A stretch of DNA of 64,000 nucleotides from Fructobacillus sp. EFB-N1 (GCF_001038455.1 NZ_LDUY01000007.1:1-64000); one strand, 5' to 3'; counted from the stretch's first letter, positions 32,684-42,355 are shown. Numbers and translations: made by a program. Notes: generated by a model from the letters alone, not told the origin.

Positions 32684-33763
32684 ATGGATCCGATATTTTC
32701 ACAATTACAAGCGGTCGTGGACCATTACGATGAATTGAATCAAATGCTAGCCGATCCCGAAGTCATGAGCGATTCAAAGAATTACATGGCGCTGTCAAAA
32801 GAAGCGGGTGGCATTCGCGAAACGGTTGAAACATTCAAGCGCTACCAACAGGTCGTCAACGACTTGCTTGAGGCCGAAGAACTCTTAGGGGATGCTGAAA
32901 TGGGTGAATTAGCCAAGGAAGATCTGGCGACACTCAAACCTGAAAAGGCCGAACTAGAGGAAAAGCTAAAGGTCTTGATGTTGCCCACTGACCCCAACGA
33001 TGATAAAAACATCATTATGGAAATTCGTGGTGCTGCGGGTGGGGATGAGTCGTCCTTGTTTGCGGCTGATTTGCTAGGAATGTACCGCCGTTACGCTGAA
33101 AATCAGGGCTGGTCATTGCAGATTGTTGATGAAACGACAACTGAAGTTGGTGGCTATAAGGAAGTCGTGGCGATGATTGTTGGTAACAACGTTTATTCAA
33201 AGTTGAAATTTGAATCGGGTGCCCACCGTGTGCAACGAGTGCCATCAACGGAAACACAAGGCCGAATCCACACCTCAACTGCTACGGTCGGTGTGATGCC
33301 AGAGTTCGAAGAAGTCGATGCAGAAGGATTAATTGATCCAAAAGATGTCCGTGAGGATGTTTACCGGTCATCTGGTGCCGGTGGTCAGCACGTTAACAAG
33401 ACGTCTTCAGCGATTCGCTTGACCCACGAACCAACAGGGATTACGGTGGCCATGCAAGACGAACGGTCCCAGCAACAAAACCGAGCCCGGGCCTGGAAAA
33501 TTTTGAACGCCCGTGTTTACGACCACTTTGCCCAGGAAAACGAGGCGGAGTATGCCGAACAGCGGAAAACTGCTGTCGGATCTGGGGCTCGTTCCGAACG
33601 AATTCGAACTTATAACTACCCACAAAACCGGGTGACAGACCACCGCATTGGCTTGACTTTGAATAAGTTGGACCGGATTATTGCCGGTGACTTAGATGAA
33701 ATCATTGATGCTTTGGTCTTAGCCGAACAAACAGCTAAGCTGGCGGAGTTAAATCAGCAATAA
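32684..33763 (+). CDS. prfA: Peptide chain release factor 1
   Basis: The 359-residue class I release factor has the GGQ catalytic loop ([17 protein letters not shown] near residue 230) and the RF1-type tripeptide region [12 protein letters not shown] near 187. It reads UAA and UAG. AAGGAG precedes the ATG. Its stop overlaps the start of prmC, whose product methylates the GGQ glutamine. Confidence 0.96.
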   Translation: MDPIFSQLQAVVDHYDELNQMLADPEVMSDSKNYMALSKEAGGIRETVETFKRYQQVVNDLLEAEELLGDAEMGELAKEDLATLKPEKAELEEKLKVLMLPTDPNDDKNIIMEIRGAAGGDESSLFAADLLGMYRRYAENQGWSLQIVDETTTEVGGYKEVVAMIVGNNVYSKLKFESGAHRVQRVPSTETQGRIHTSTATVGVMPEFEEVDAEGLIDPKDVREDVYRSSGAGGQHVNKTSSAIRLTHEPTGITVAMQDERSQQQNRARAWKILNARVYDHFAQENEAEYAEQRKTAVGSGARSERIRTYNYPQNRVTDHRIGLTLNKLDRIIAGDLDEIIDALVLAEQTAKLAELNQQ

Positions 33764-34698
33764 TGACACAAGAAAAAACTGACTGGCAACAGACACATCG
33801 CCCAAATCAGGCAGGCTCCGAAAAAACGGTTCAGATTTCACTTTTAGAAGCGCGCAAGTGGGCGCTCAAGGAACTGGCGGCGGCCGGTTTGGATGCAGAC
33901 GAGGCGAGTGATAACGTTGACTTTCTTTTAACAGGCGCTTTGAAAGTGAACTACGGGATGCTACGGGCCAACCTAACCCGGCAAATGCACCCCTGGTTAA
34001 CCAAGCGCTGGCCAACATGGATTGCCCAGTTGCTCAAGGGCGTTCCTGCCCAGTATGTTCTCGGGCAGGCACCCTTTTATGGTCGCGAGTTCGTGGTTGA
34101 TGACCGGGTCTTGATTCCCCGTCCAGAAACGGAACTATTGGTTGACTGGGTTTTGAGCGATTTGAAGGCTAAGGGTGAGCAGGCCCCGACCATTTTAGAC
34201 GTTGGGACAGGGTCTGGCGCGATTATCTTGACGTTGGCTCAGGAGTTACCAGACGTTCGAGGAATTGGCCTTGATATTTCGTTGGATGCTTTGGCAGTGG
34301 CCAAGAAAAACCGCCACCAATTCGAATTGGCGAATCGCGTTGGCTTGATGCATTCCGACCTTTTTACAGCGGTGGCCGACCAACGCTTTGACGTTATCGT
34401 TTCTAACCCGCCTTATATCCGACCGGATGGACAGGAAGAAATGGATAAATCAGTGGTGGCCTTCGAGCCTGATTTGGCCTTGTACGCCCCAAATGGTGGC
34501 AAAGCCCTCTATGAACGAATGGCGCATGGCTTAGAAAAACAGCTGACGCCAGGCGGGGTAGCCTACTTTGAAATCGGCTATGATCAAGGCGAAGCGTTAA
34601 CTAAGGTCTTCCAAGACCAATTACCAACAGCAACAGTGACATTGAAGCAGGATTTAGCCGGTCTTGACCGGATGATCCGGGTACAGTTAAAAAAATGA
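33763..34698 (+). CDS. prmC: Peptide chain release factor N5-glutamine methyltransferase
   Basis: The 311-residue SAM-dependent methyltransferase has motif I VGTGSGAIIL near 146 and the substrate-binding NPPY motif in VSNPPYIRP near 212. It methylates Gln of the GGQ loop in release factors. It starts within the prfA stop (TAATG) and overlaps tsaC by four bases. Confidence 0.95.
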   Translation: MTQEKTDWQQTHRPNQAGSEKTVQISLLEARKWALKELAAAGLDADEASDNVDFLLTGALKVNYGMLRANLTRQMHPWLTKRWPTWIAQLLKGVPAQYVLGQAPFYGREFVVDDRVLIPRPETELLVDWVLSDLKAKGEQAPTILDVGTGSGAIILTLAQELPDVRGIGLDISLDALAVAKKNRHQFELANRVGLMHSDLFTAVADQRFDVIVSNPPYIRPDGQEEMDKSVVAFEPDLALYAPNGGKALYERMAHGLEKQLTPGGVAYFEIGYDQGEALTKVFQDQLPTATVTLKQDLAGLDRMIRVQLKK

Positions 34699-35705
34699 AA
34701 ACGAAAGAATTACAAAACAATAGTACAGATATCACAGAGGCAGCAGCGCTGATTCAGGCGGGTGAGGTGGTTGCCTTTCCAACTGAAACAGTTTATGGTT
34801 TGGGCGCGGATGCTACCAACGACGAAGCCGTCCAAGCTGTCTTTACGGCAAAGGGTCGGCCAGCCGATAATCCGTTGATTATGACGATTGGGGATGCGAG
34901 CCAATTGTCCGCTTACGTTGAGGTTTCTCACCAAGCAAGACAGTTGATGAACACGTTTTGGCCGGGTTCGTTGACCATTATTTTACCGATTAAGGAAAAT
35001 GCAGTTTCGATGCTGGTGACGGGTGGCCTCCAAACGGCGGCCGTTCGCATGCCGGATAACCAAGCAACGCGGGCAATGATCCGCCAGGCGGGGACCCCAA
35101 TTGTTGGTCCATCTGCCAACCTTTCTGGCAAGCCATCACCAACGACGGCCGCACACGTTCATCATGATATGGATGGGAAGATTGCTGCTGTTTTGGATGA
35201 TGGTCCAACCCAAGTGGGCTTGGAATCAACAGTCATCGATTTAACGGCGGCCGAGCCCACCATTTTGCGTACGGGAGCCGTTAGCCAAAAGATGTTAACA
35301 GTGGTCTTGGGCAAGCAAGTCATCGATGGAACTAGTCAAAAGTCCTTGGCGGCCGATGAAACACCAAAGGCTCCGGGGATGAAGTACCGGCATTATGCAC
35401 CAGATAAGCCAGTGATTGTCTTTGATCCATTGGATTTCAATGACCTCAAGGAAAGCCTGGTAGAGGGCGACGCTGTCTTGGCTTCAGAGGAGCTGTTGGC
35501 AGAATTACCAAAAACCGTGCCATCGTGGTCTCTAGGAGCTGATTTGGCCAGTGCGAGTGAAAACCTCTTTGCTGGGTTGCGCTACTTTGATGACAAAGGT
35601 ACAGTTAATAAAATTTATGCCCAGGTGATGCCGGACATCGATTTGGGTAAGGCATATAACAATCGGTTAGGCAAAGCTAGTGGTGGCCAGCGATTTGCTC
35701 TGTAA
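34695..35705 (+). CDS. tsaC: L-threonylcarbamoyladenylate synthase (Sua5 type)
   Basis: The 336-residue protein has a YrdC domain (PTETVYGLGADA near 28, KGRPADNPL near 53, VGPSANLSGKPS near 137) and a C-terminal Sua5 domain after the APGMKYRHYAP linker near 227. It makes threonylcarbamoyl-AMP, the first step of t6A in tRNA; tsaB and tsaD lie about 1-2 kb downstream. ATGA overlap with prmC indicates one operon. Confidence 0.94.
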   Translation: MKTKELQNNSTDITEAAALIQAGEVVAFPTETVYGLGADATNDEAVQAVFTAKGRPADNPLIMTIGDASQLSAYVEVSHQARQLMNTFWPGSLTIILPIKENAVSMLVTGGLQTAAVRMPDNQATRAMIRQAGTPIVGPSANLSGKPSPTTAAHVHHDMDGKIAAVLDDGPTQVGLESTVIDLTAAEPTILRTGAVSQKMLTVVLGKQVIDGTSQKSLAADETPKAPGMKYRHYAPDKPVIVFDPLDFNDLKESLVEGDAVLASEELLAELPKTVPSWSLGADLASASENLFAGLRYFDDKGTVNKIYAQVMPDIDLGKAYNNRLGKASGGQRFAL

Positions 35706-35720
35706 TAAAAGAGATTTACC

Positions 35721-35749
35721 TTGCTATTTTGTAAGCGCTTTGATAAACT
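35721..35749 (+). promoter_or_regulatory. ptsH promoter with a catabolite-responsive element
   Basis: The -35 TTGCTA (35721-35726) and -10 TAAACT (35744-35749) have a 17-base spacer. The spacer contains TGTAAGCGCTTTGA (35730-35743), which matches the CcpA cre consensus TGWAANCGNTNWCA at 13 of 14 positions. CcpA binding here would repress initiation. Confidence 0.65.
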
Positions 35750-35787
35750 AAAACTGAATAAAAGACTTTTCCAAAAAGGAGAATATT

Positions 35788-36057
35788 ATGGCAGAAACGC
35801 AAGAGTTCAACATCATTTCAGAGACAGGGATTCATGCCCGTCCAGCTACTTTATTAGTACAGGCAGCTTCAAAGTTTGTTTCAGAAGTTACCTTGTCATA
35901 CCAAGGCAAGGAAGTTAATTTGAAGTCAATCATGGGTGTGATGTCACTCGGTGTTGGCCATGGTGCAGACGTGACTATCAAGGCTGATGGTGACGATGCA
36001 AAGGATGCCTTGGCAGCAGTGGCAAAGGTCATGAAGGATGAGGGCTTGGTTAAGTAA
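35788..36057 (+). CDS. ptsH: Phosphocarrier protein HPr
   Basis: The 89-residue HPr has the PEP-dependent phosphorylation site in [12 protein letters not shown] (His near 16) and the regulatory serine in [13 protein letters not shown] (near 47) used by HPr kinase for CcpA control. It is preceded by AAAGGAG and followed by a terminator. The usual partner ptsI is not next to it. Together with the cre in its promoter, this suggests a mainly regulatory role, as expected in heterofermenters with few PTS systems. Confidence 0.95.
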   Translation: MAETQEFNIISETGIHARPATLLVQAASKFVSEVTLSYQGKEVNLKSIMGVMSLGVGHGADVTIKADGDDAKDALAAVAKVMKDEGLVK

Positions 36058-36086
36058 CCAAAGCTGATTTTAGATTATTTTCGACG

Positions 36087-36117
36087 AAAGGTCGCACTTT
36101 GGCGGCTTTTTTTATTT
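36087..36117 (+). terminator. ptsH terminator
   Basis: AAAGGTCGC-actttg-GCGGCTTTT stem (one GU pair) is followed by TTTTATTT. Confidence 0.7.
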
Positions 36118-36192
36118 GAATTAAGAATGATTTTTAGTAAAATGAAGAAAAGTATCGATGTTAATTGGCGTCGATGACACGGGAGGGCTTTC

Positions 36193-36978
36193 ATGAATAT
36201 TCTGGTGATTGATACAAGTAACCAACCACTGCTCGTCGGCTTAGGCCAAGACGGCCAATTACTCGACACATTCCAAACGGATAAGCCAAAAAATCATTCA
36301 ATTGATCTTTTGCCAGCGATTAAGTCGCTTCTAGCGGCTCAAGAGTTAACGGTACAAGATATTGATCAAATTGCTGTTGCCAAGGGACCGGGATCCTTCA
36401 CCGGCCTACGAATTGGACTGACTGTCGGCAAGGTTTTAGCGGACACGTTAAATAAGCCGCTCTTGGCGATTTCGTCTTTGCAAAGTTTGGCCAAGCAAGT
36501 GCAATTGAAGCAGCAATCTGGCATTCTTGCAGCTGAGGATTCAACGGTGCAAAATCCTCATCCGGGTAAGCTAACCAAGGACACGGTTGTGTTGGCTCTC
36601 TTTGATGCGCGCAATCAAAATGTTTTCGCTGGTGCTTATTTGGGCGATACAGTTGTGTTAGAAGATGGCCATTATCCATTAGAAGAGGTCTTGGACCTTG
36701 TCAGCCAGGTGGCCGAGCCGGTAGTTGTGGTTGGGGATGGTTTACATTTCCAAGATACAATTGAAGAAGCCTTATCAAATCAGCCCCTCACAATTTTGGA
36801 CCATGACCAGTCATTACCAACGGGGACTGGGCTGTTGGCCTTGGCGCAAACGGCTACCCCCGTGGAAAATATCGATGACTTGACGCCATCGTACTTAAGA
36901 AAAACCCAGGCGGAATTAAACTGGGAACAAAATCATCAAGACGACGGGCAGGACAAACCCTATGTTTTTAAAGTTTAA
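36193..36978 (+). CDS. tsaB: tRNA threonylcarbamoyladenosine biosynthesis protein TsaB
   Basis: The 261-residue ASKHA-fold protein starts NILVIDTSNQPL and has the family motif VAKGPGSFTGLRIGLTVGK near residue 62-80. It is the inactive-paralogue partner of TsaD in the t6A complex. It is somewhat longer than average, with a ~20-residue insert near 100-125. It overlaps rimI by 17 bases and begins the tsaB-rimI-GNAT-tsaD operon. Confidence 0.93.
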   Translation: MNILVIDTSNQPLLVGLGQDGQLLDTFQTDKPKNHSIDLLPAIKSLLAAQELTVQDIDQIAVAKGPGSFTGLRIGLTVGKVLADTLNKPLLAISSLQSLAKQVQLKQQSGILAAEDSTVQNPHPGKLTKDTVVLALFDARNQNVFAGAYLGDTVVLEDGHYPLEEVLDLVSQVAEPVVVVGDGLHFQDTIEEALSNQPLTILDHDQSLPTGTGLLALAQTATPVENIDDLTPSYLRKTQAELNWEQNHQDDGQDKPYVFKV

Positions 36979-37513
36979 GAAAAGACTGAAAGCGCGGCCG
37001 GTCGCCCAGACCTTGGTCGATTTTCCTGGTGAGACTTTTGAAGCAGCTGGGGAAGAATTATTATTACGAGTAGCAACTGTTTCTGATATTCCCGGACTTG
37101 TCGCGATTCAAGAGGCAGTCTACAATGGCTATGCCCCATGGGTTTCGCGCGATTTCTACCATGAATTAACCCAAGAAAAGGATCGATTATACTTGGTCGC
37201 TTTGAGAAAGGACCAGGTCATTGCCTTTATTGCTTTGGTCAAGCGTGATTTGGTTTCTGATTTACATATTGCCAATATCGCCGTATTGCCGGTTTGGCAG
37301 GGACAACAGGTTGGCTCGTATTTGATTAACACGGCGAAGGCAGTTGCGCGTGAAATCGGCTTAAAGGAGCTTTCCTTGGAAGCAAGACGGTCAAATACTG
37401 GTGCCTTGGCACTCTACGACCGTCATGGTTTTACGGTTGTGGATGTTTTGGAACATTACTATATTGATAACCAGGAAGATGCAATTTCAATGGTGCTCGA
37501 CCTTGAACATTAA
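36962..37513 (+). CDS. rimI: GNAT N-acetyltransferase, RimI-like
   Basis: The 183-residue protein has a GNAT domain with the acetyl-CoA loop VLPVWQGQQVGSYLI near residue 110 and an LSLEARRSNTGALALYDRHGF motif near 139, as in RimI (ribosomal protein S18 acetyltransferase). It lies between tsaB and tsaD, the usual rimI place. The N-terminal ~35 residues are extra and basic. Confidence 0.85.
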   Translation: MFLKFKKRLKARPVAQTLVDFPGETFEAAGEELLLRVATVSDIPGLVAIQEAVYNGYAPWVSRDFYHELTQEKDRLYLVALRKDQVIAFIALVKRDLVSDLHIANIAVLPVWQGQQVGSYLINTAKAVAREIGLKELSLEARRSNTGALALYDRHGFTVVDVLEHYYIDNQEDAISMVLDLEH

Positions 37514-37979
37514 AACAGCAATAATCGATGATAGTCTAAGAATCCACCAAATCGCTTTGGCGGCTTTTTCAAGGGACCAGGTGCCAAAGCGGTTGATTGA
37601 TGAGCAATTGGCCGCTGGGCGGGTGACCTATTTATTAGCAGAAACCGATGCACAGGCGCCCGCCAAAGCTGATTTATTAGATGAAGGGACCGTCGAAGGC
37701 ACCCAAGTTGTCGGCTTTTTATCTTACCGTGCCATCTTGGATGAGGTGGACCTCTCTTTTTTGGCCGTTGATCCGGCTTTCCAGGGGCAGGGAATCGCTC
37801 GCGAATTAATGCAGGCTTTCTGTGAGCAAAATAACGAGCGAAAGGCCTATTTGGAAGTTGCTGAAAACAATGTTTCTGCCCGGCGGCTGTATGAAAAATT
37901 TGGCTTTGAAATTTATGCCCGTCGTGATGGTTATTACCATGATGGCCAAACAGCCATCCTAATGGAGAAGAATTTATGA
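37503..37979 (+). CDS. Second GNAT N-acetyltransferase
   Basis: This is a GNAT-fold protein with [18 protein letters not shown] for acetyl-CoA binding and [19 protein letters not shown], again RimI-like. It overlaps tsaD by four bases. The start is unsure: TTG at 37503 gives 158 residues and begins right where the fold should, whereas ATG at 37479 gives 166 residues but has an AGGA too close. It is a second acetyltransferase in the tsaB-tsaD operon. The target is unknown. Confidence 0.75.
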   Translation: MNIKTAIIDDSLRIHQIALAAFSRDQVPKRLIDEQLAAGRVTYLLAETDAQAPAKADLLDEGTVEGTQVVGFLSYRAILDEVDLSFLAVDPAFQGQGIARELMQAFCEQNNERKAYLEVAENNVSARRLYEKFGFEIYARRDGYYHDGQTAILMEKNL

Positions 37980-39010
37980 CAACTTTAATTGCCTTTGAAT
38001 CAAGTGCTGACGAGACCTCAGTGGCCGTTGTCAAGGACGGCAAGACCGTCTTGAGCAATGCGGTGGCGACTCAGATTAATTCGCACCAACGTTTTGGTGG
38101 CATCGTGCCGGAGGTTGCTTCCCGCCACCACCTAGAATGGATTACGAAGACCTTAGACATCGCCTTAGCGGATGCAAAGGTTCAACCAGAAGACCTCGAC
38201 GGTGTCGCCGTGACCTACGGCCCAGGATTGGTTGGCTCCTTGTTAGTTGGCTTGATGGGGGCGAAAACCTTTGCAATGGCCCATGACCTGCCGCTGATTC
38301 CGGTCAACCACTTGGCTGGTCACATTGCTGCCGCTAATTTTAACCAGCCAATTGTCTTTCCGGCTTTGGCATTGATGGTTTCCGGTGGCCATACGGAATT
38401 GGTCTTGATGGAAGAACCCAATGATTTTCATATTCTGGGTGAGACCTTTGACGATGCGGCCGGTGAATCCTATGATAAAGTTGGTCGGTTGCTGAATTTG
38501 CCATATCCTGCTGGGAAGGCAATTGATGAATTGGCTCATAAGGGGCAGGTCACCATCGATTTTCCGCAGGCGATGGCCAAAGAGGCAGGTTATGACTTTT
38601 CATTTTCCGGTTTAAAATCAGCGGTCATCAACCAAGTTCATAACGCCGAGCAACGTGGTGAAACGATCAAGGAAGAGGACCTTGCGGCTTCTTTCCAGGC
38701 AGCGGTGATTAAGGCACTGGTTGGTCGCACAAAACGGGCCTTGACTGATTTTCCAGTGAAGTCGCTGGTTCTAGCTGGTGGCGTCGCTGCTAACAGCGGA
38801 TTGCGTGCTGCGTTAACTGATTTAATGGCTGATTTTCCTGCCGTTGACTTTATCCCAGTACCCAAGCAGTATACTGGCGATAATGCAGCCATGATTGGCG
38901 CAGCGGGCTATTGGAACTACCAAGACAAGATTTTTTCTGATCTTGATTTGAACACAAATCCTGGCCTTGATTTTCCATTAGCAGACCTCAACCAGCAGGA
39001 TAATGAATAA
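37976..39010 (+). CDS. tsaD: tRNA N6-adenosine threonylcarbamoyltransferase
   Basis: The 344-residue ASKHA enzyme starts [16 protein letters not shown] and has the metal-binding HLAGH near 115-119, [11 protein letters not shown] near 134 and [13 protein letters not shown] near 263. It transfers the threonylcarbamoyl group to A37 of ANN-decoding tRNAs with TsaB and TsaE; tsaE is not in this window. ATGA overlap with the GNAT gene. Confidence 0.96.
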   Translation: MTTLIAFESSADETSVAVVKDGKTVLSNAVATQINSHQRFGGIVPEVASRHHLEWITKTLDIALADAKVQPEDLDGVAVTYGPGLVGSLLVGLMGAKTFAMAHDLPLIPVNHLAGHIAAANFNQPIVFPALALMVSGGHTELVLMEEPNDFHILGETFDDAAGESYDKVGRLLNLPYPAGKAIDELAHKGQVTIDFPQAMAKEAGYDFSFSGLKSAVINQVHNAEQRGETIKEEDLAASFQAAVIKALVGRTKRALTDFPVKSLVLAGGVAANSGLRAALTDLMADFPAVDFIPVPKQYTGDNAAMIGAAGYWNYQDKIFSDLDLNTNPGLDFPLADLNQQDNE

Positions 39011-39057
39011 AAATATTTGTGAAAAATGAGCGAATAGATAGGAAAAACCACAATCTA

Positions 39058-39092
39058 TGCTATAATAAATATAATTTAGTTCACAAAGTGAA
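39058..39092 (+). promoter_or_regulatory. rex promoter and TTCAC/GTGAA dyad
   Basis: An extended -10, TGcTATAAT (39058-39066), is followed by TTCAC-aaa-GTGAA at 39080-39092. TTCACAA is one half of the Rex consensus (TTGTGAAWWWWTTCACAA), and a lone TTGTGAA lies at 39017-39023. Autoregulation is plausible but the sites are imperfect. Confidence 0.4.
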
Positions 39093-39103
39093 ATGGAGAC
39101 GCC

Positions 39104-39751
39104 ATGGACGAGCAAGCAAAGATTCCACGAGCAACCGCCAAGCGGTTGCCCATCTACTACCGTTATTTAACGTTTTTAAATGATGCCGGCACCAACCGGA
39201 TTTCTTCTGCTGAATTGGCTGAAGCAACCAAGTTTGATGCGGCAACAATTCGCCGTGATTTTTCATATTTTGGTGCTTTAGGCAAACGTGGCTATGGTTA
39301 CGACGTTGAGGCCTTGTTAGAATTTTTTGCCAAGGTTTTGGACCAAAATTCATTGATTAACGTGGCTTTGATTGGGGTTGGCCATTTGGGCCAGGCTCTT
39401 TTGAACTTCAACTTCCACCAATCGTCAAACATGCGGATTGCCGCTGCCTTTGATATTAATGAAAACCGGGGCAAGATTTTGTCTGGGGTACCAATTTATG
39501 ACATGAGTGAATTGGAAGAGCAAATCAAAGCCCAACGGATTAACATCGCCATCTTGACGGTACCACAAGGTGTTGCCCAGGAAATTACGGACACCTTGGT
39601 AGCCGCTGGGGTCAAGGGGATTATGAATTTCACGCCGTTGCGGGTTTCCGTACCAAAGGGTGTTCGGGTTCAAAACGTTGATTTGACTAACGAACTCCAA
39701 ACGTTGGTTTATTTTATTCAGAACTACGCCTCAATTACGACGGGAAAGTAA
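39104..39751 (+). CDS. rex: Redox-sensing transcriptional repressor Rex
   Basis: The 215-residue protein has an N-terminal winged helix ([25 protein letters not shown] near residues 30-54) and a Rossmann domain with the NAD(H) loop [14 protein letters not shown] near 87. A C-terminal swapped helix follows. Rex senses the NADH/NAD+ ratio and represses fermentative genes when NADH is low. GGAG precedes the ATG. A dyad with a Rex half-site lies in its leader. The femX gene follows after four bases. Confidence 0.95.
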   Translation: MDEQAKIPRATAKRLPIYYRYLTFLNDAGTNRISSAELAEATKFDAATIRRDFSYFGALGKRGYGYDVEALLEFFAKVLDQNSLINVALIGVGHLGQALLNFNFHQSSNMRIAAAFDINENRGKILSGVPIYDMSELEEQIKAQRINIAILTVPQGVAQEITDTLVAAGVKGIMNFTPLRVSVPKGVRVQNVDLTNELQTLVYFIQNYASITTGK

Positions 39752-39755
39752 GGAT

Positions 39756-40796
39756 ATGACGGTCTTAGATTTAACACAGCCAAGTCAGGTACAAAGATAC
39801 CAAGACTTTGTTAGGACAGCGGCTAAAGGCCAAGTGACCCAGGACCCACTCTGGGGTGATTTGAAGGCTAATTGGGGCCACTTATACCTCTATCATGAAA
39901 ATCAGGATGGCGACATTGATGCCGCAATGGCGGTCTTGACTGTTGAAGCCGTACCTGGAAAATTGTTGGCATATTGCCCAAAGGGACCTGTTGCTGACGT
40001 GACCAACGTTGGCTTGGTTAAGGAATTGGTTCAAGAAGCGTTGGCTAATTTGCCAGAAAACGTCTTTTTGGTTCGAATGGATCCGGAAGTGCTCTACAAC
40101 CAAGACTTGGATCAGGCTTACCAAGATGCTGGCTTTGTGACCCGGAATGTTAAAGTCGAGAATATGCATGGCAACATTCAACCACGTAAAAACGTGGTTT
40201 TGTTCTATGATGGTCGAGGCGAAGGGGCACAACCAATCACTGATGAAGCCAGTTTGATGAAGCACTTCAAAAGCGATTATCGCAATCAAATTCGGCGGGC
40301 CATCAAGGATGGGGTCACCGTTACCTCTGGTCGTAGTAAGGAAGACATTGAGGCTTTCTATAAGACCTATACGATGATGGCCAAGGCTCAGGGAATCACC
40401 CACCGGCCAATCGAATACTTTTACCGCATGCAAGAACTGTGGGTTGATTCTGATTTGTTCCGGGTTTTCTTGGCACATTATGACGGCCAAGTGATTGCGG
40501 CTGGAATTGGCTTTGGTTACGGGGAAAAGATTTGGTATATGTATGCCGGATCAAACCGTGAATTTGCCAAGCACTATGGTCCCTACCTCGTGCAGTGGGA
40601 AATGCTGAAGTGGGGGCTTTCCTTAGGGAAGGTTGCTTATGATTTCGGCGGTGTTGGCGAATTTGACCACACTGACGGTCTTTATAAGTTTAAGCACGGC
40701 TTTGCCTACCATGACCCACAGGTTGCCTATATTGGGGAGCTGGATTGGGTTGTCGACCAGGTAGCCTATCAAAAATACTTAGAACAATTTGCCTAG
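39756..40796 (+). CDS. femX: FemX-like peptidoglycan interpeptide-bridge aminoacyltransferase
   Basis: The 346-residue FemAB-family protein has two GNAT-like domains, without the coiled-coil arm of staphylococcal FemA. Motifs include FKSDYRNQIRRAIKDGV near 168 and YDFGGVGEFDHTDGLYKFKHGF near 306. It resembles FemX of Weissella viridescens (335 residues), which adds L-Ala from Ala-tRNA to the lysine of UDP-MurNAc-pentapeptide. The first added residue is therefore probably Ala; this is inferred from the family. It probably shares a message with rex. Confidence 0.85.
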   Translation: MTVLDLTQPSQVQRYQDFVRTAAKGQVTQDPLWGDLKANWGHLYLYHENQDGDIDAAMAVLTVEAVPGKLLAYCPKGPVADVTNVGLVKELVQEALANLPENVFLVRMDPEVLYNQDLDQAYQDAGFVTRNVKVENMHGNIQPRKNVVLFYDGRGEGAQPITDEASLMKHFKSDYRNQIRRAIKDGVTVTSGRSKEDIEAFYKTYTMMAKAQGITHRPIEYFYRMQELWVDSDLFRVFLAHYDGQVIAAGIGFGYGEKIWYMYAGSNREFAKHYGPYLVQWEMLKWGLSLGKVAYDFGGVGEFDHTDGLYKFKHGFAYHDPQVAYIGELDWVVDQVAYQKYLEQFA

Positions 40797-40861
40797 CCGA
40801 TGATGGTAGCCCCTAGTTGTGTGAACTAGTCGACTAGCAAACAAGACAAGAAAGGCATCCA

Positions 40862-41707
40862 ATGACCATTAAAATGATTGCATCCGATATGGATGGTACG
40901 TTTTTATCCGGTGAAGATAGTTACGATCAAGAACACTTTGCCCGGGTTTTGTCACAATTAAAGGAAAAAGGCGTGCGCTTTGTCGCGGCCTCCGGTCGAC
41001 AAGTGGCCAATTTAAAGGAGCTTTTTGAGCCGATGGCCGCTTATGGCTTGTTAGACCAAATCGATTTTGTCGGTTCCAACGGGTCGGTGGTAACAACACC
41101 AGGCCAAGAATTGTACGCGGTCTATCTGACACCAGAACAGATTCGTAAGGTGATTGATTGGAATGCTTTAAATCCCCAATCAGCCGACAATGTGATTGTT
41201 TTAGCTGGTGTCAACGGGACCTATATTTCCAACCACGTCAGCCAAGAGTTTAAGGAAATGCTGTCGATGTTCTATCCGAATGTTGTTCAAGTTGAAAAAC
41301 TTTTGAAGATTGATGATAAGATTTTAGGTGTTTCTTTCGTCTGGCCTCATGAAGAGGTCCAGGAACACGTTCAACAATTGGAAGAGGTTTTTGGCGAAGA
41401 AGTCCACGTCACTGGTTCTGGCTTTGGATCTGTTGATGTTTTGCCAAAGGGTGTCGATAAGGCGGCGGCCTTGGAAGTTCTCCAAGATTATTACAACGTC
41501 ACGGATAATGAAGTGATGGTCTTTGGTGATAACACTAATGATTTGGAAATGCTGGCGAAGTATGACAACTCTTACCTGATGCCAAATGCCATGCCATTAA
41601 TGCACGATGTCCATAAGCGGTTGGCGTTAAAGACAAACGTTCAGGATGGCGTGTTGGCAACCATTGAAAGTGAATTACAACTCGATAATCAAGTTGAAAT
41701 GGATTAA
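40862..41707 (+). CDS. Cof-type HAD-superfamily phosphatase
   Basis: The 281-residue protein has HAD motif I SDMDGTFL near residues 8-15, a type IIB cap, the KGVDKAAAL segment near 196 and motif IV FGDNTNDLEML near 218. Such enzymes dephosphorylate sugar phosphates, nucleotides or flavin phosphates; the substrate is not predictable. AAAGG precedes the ATG. A 12-bp palindrome CTAGTCGACTAG lies at 40826-40837 in its leader. A strong terminator follows. Confidence 0.88.
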   Translation: MTIKMIASDMDGTFLSGEDSYDQEHFARVLSQLKEKGVRFVAASGRQVANLKELFEPMAAYGLLDQIDFVGSNGSVVTTPGQELYAVYLTPEQIRKVIDWNALNPQSADNVIVLAGVNGTYISNHVSQEFKEMLSMFYPNVVQVEKLLKIDDKILGVSFVWPHEEVQEHVQQLEEVFGEEVHVTGSGFGSVDVLPKGVDKAAALEVLQDYYNVTDNEVMVFGDNTNDLEMLAKYDNSYLMPNAMPLMHDVHKRLALKTNVQDGVLATIESELQLDNQVEMD

Positions 41708-41733
41708 AAAAAGACTCGCTGAGTCTTTTTTTT
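41706..41733. terminator. Bidirectional terminator
   Basis: A-tract, AAGACTC-gct-GAGTCTT, T8. It lies between the Cof-type gene (+) and the exporter-like gene (-). Confidence 0.8.
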
Positions 41734-41784
41734 CTTGCCTATTAAATTGTATTTGCTGTCGGACACTTAGACCGAAAGATATGT

Positions 41785-42270
41785 TTAATTGGTTTCCTGT
41801 TCTGGGATACCAAAATAATTAACGCCGATAGCAAACAAAACACCAATAAAGGTATCAACGATTCGTAAGAAGACGTAGTCGATGGTGGCATCCATTGGGA
41901 TGGTCAAAGCAATCAACAAGAGGGCTGCGAGGCCACCGACAATTCCTAGACTACAGTTTAAAGCGTTGAGAATAACAATCGTGCAGATAACAAAAATTGG
42001 GATAATGACGATTGGCATCCAACTATTGTGGTGTGTAAATTCTCGGATCAAAAAGTAAAGTAGCGAGAAGAAACCACCAACACTATTTGATAGTAAACGA
42101 ATTTTGGCGAATTGAATGGTATTGTCCCAATCTTCTCGAAGGGCGAAGACGGCCGCCAGGGCGGGAACAGACGCTGGTCGGTCAACAAAGTGGTAAACGA
42201 GTAAGACCAACATCACAACAATGGCGGTTTTCACGGTCCGCATGCCGACGTGGATCTGTAACTTTTTCAT
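41785..42270 (-). CDS. Aromatic-acid exporter/FUSC-like membrane protein
   Basis: The 161-residue protein has four or five membrane helices. The N-terminal MRTVKTAIVVMLVLLVYHF and the later ALREDWDNTIQFAKIRLLSNSVGG resemble the membrane half of the aromatic acid exporter (ArAE/FUSC) family. The large soluble C-terminal domain of longer members is missing, as in many Firmicutes homologues. The ATG has GGAGCA upstream. It is a single gene; the substrate is unknown. Confidence 0.72.
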   Translation of the reverse strand: MKKLQIHVGMRTVKTAIVVMLVLLVYHFVDRPASVPALAAVFALREDWDNTIQFAKIRLLSNSVGGFFSLLYFLIREFTHHNSWMPIVIIPIFVICTIVILNALNCSLGIVGGLAALLLIALTIPMDATIDYVFLRIVDTFIGVLFAIGVNYFGIPEQETN

Positions 42271-42355
42271 GGGGTGCTCCTATTTTATTGATAGTATTTA
42301 GCGTATCATAGATAGTAAGATAAAGGTAATGATTGTCCAATCAGTGAGGTAAAAC

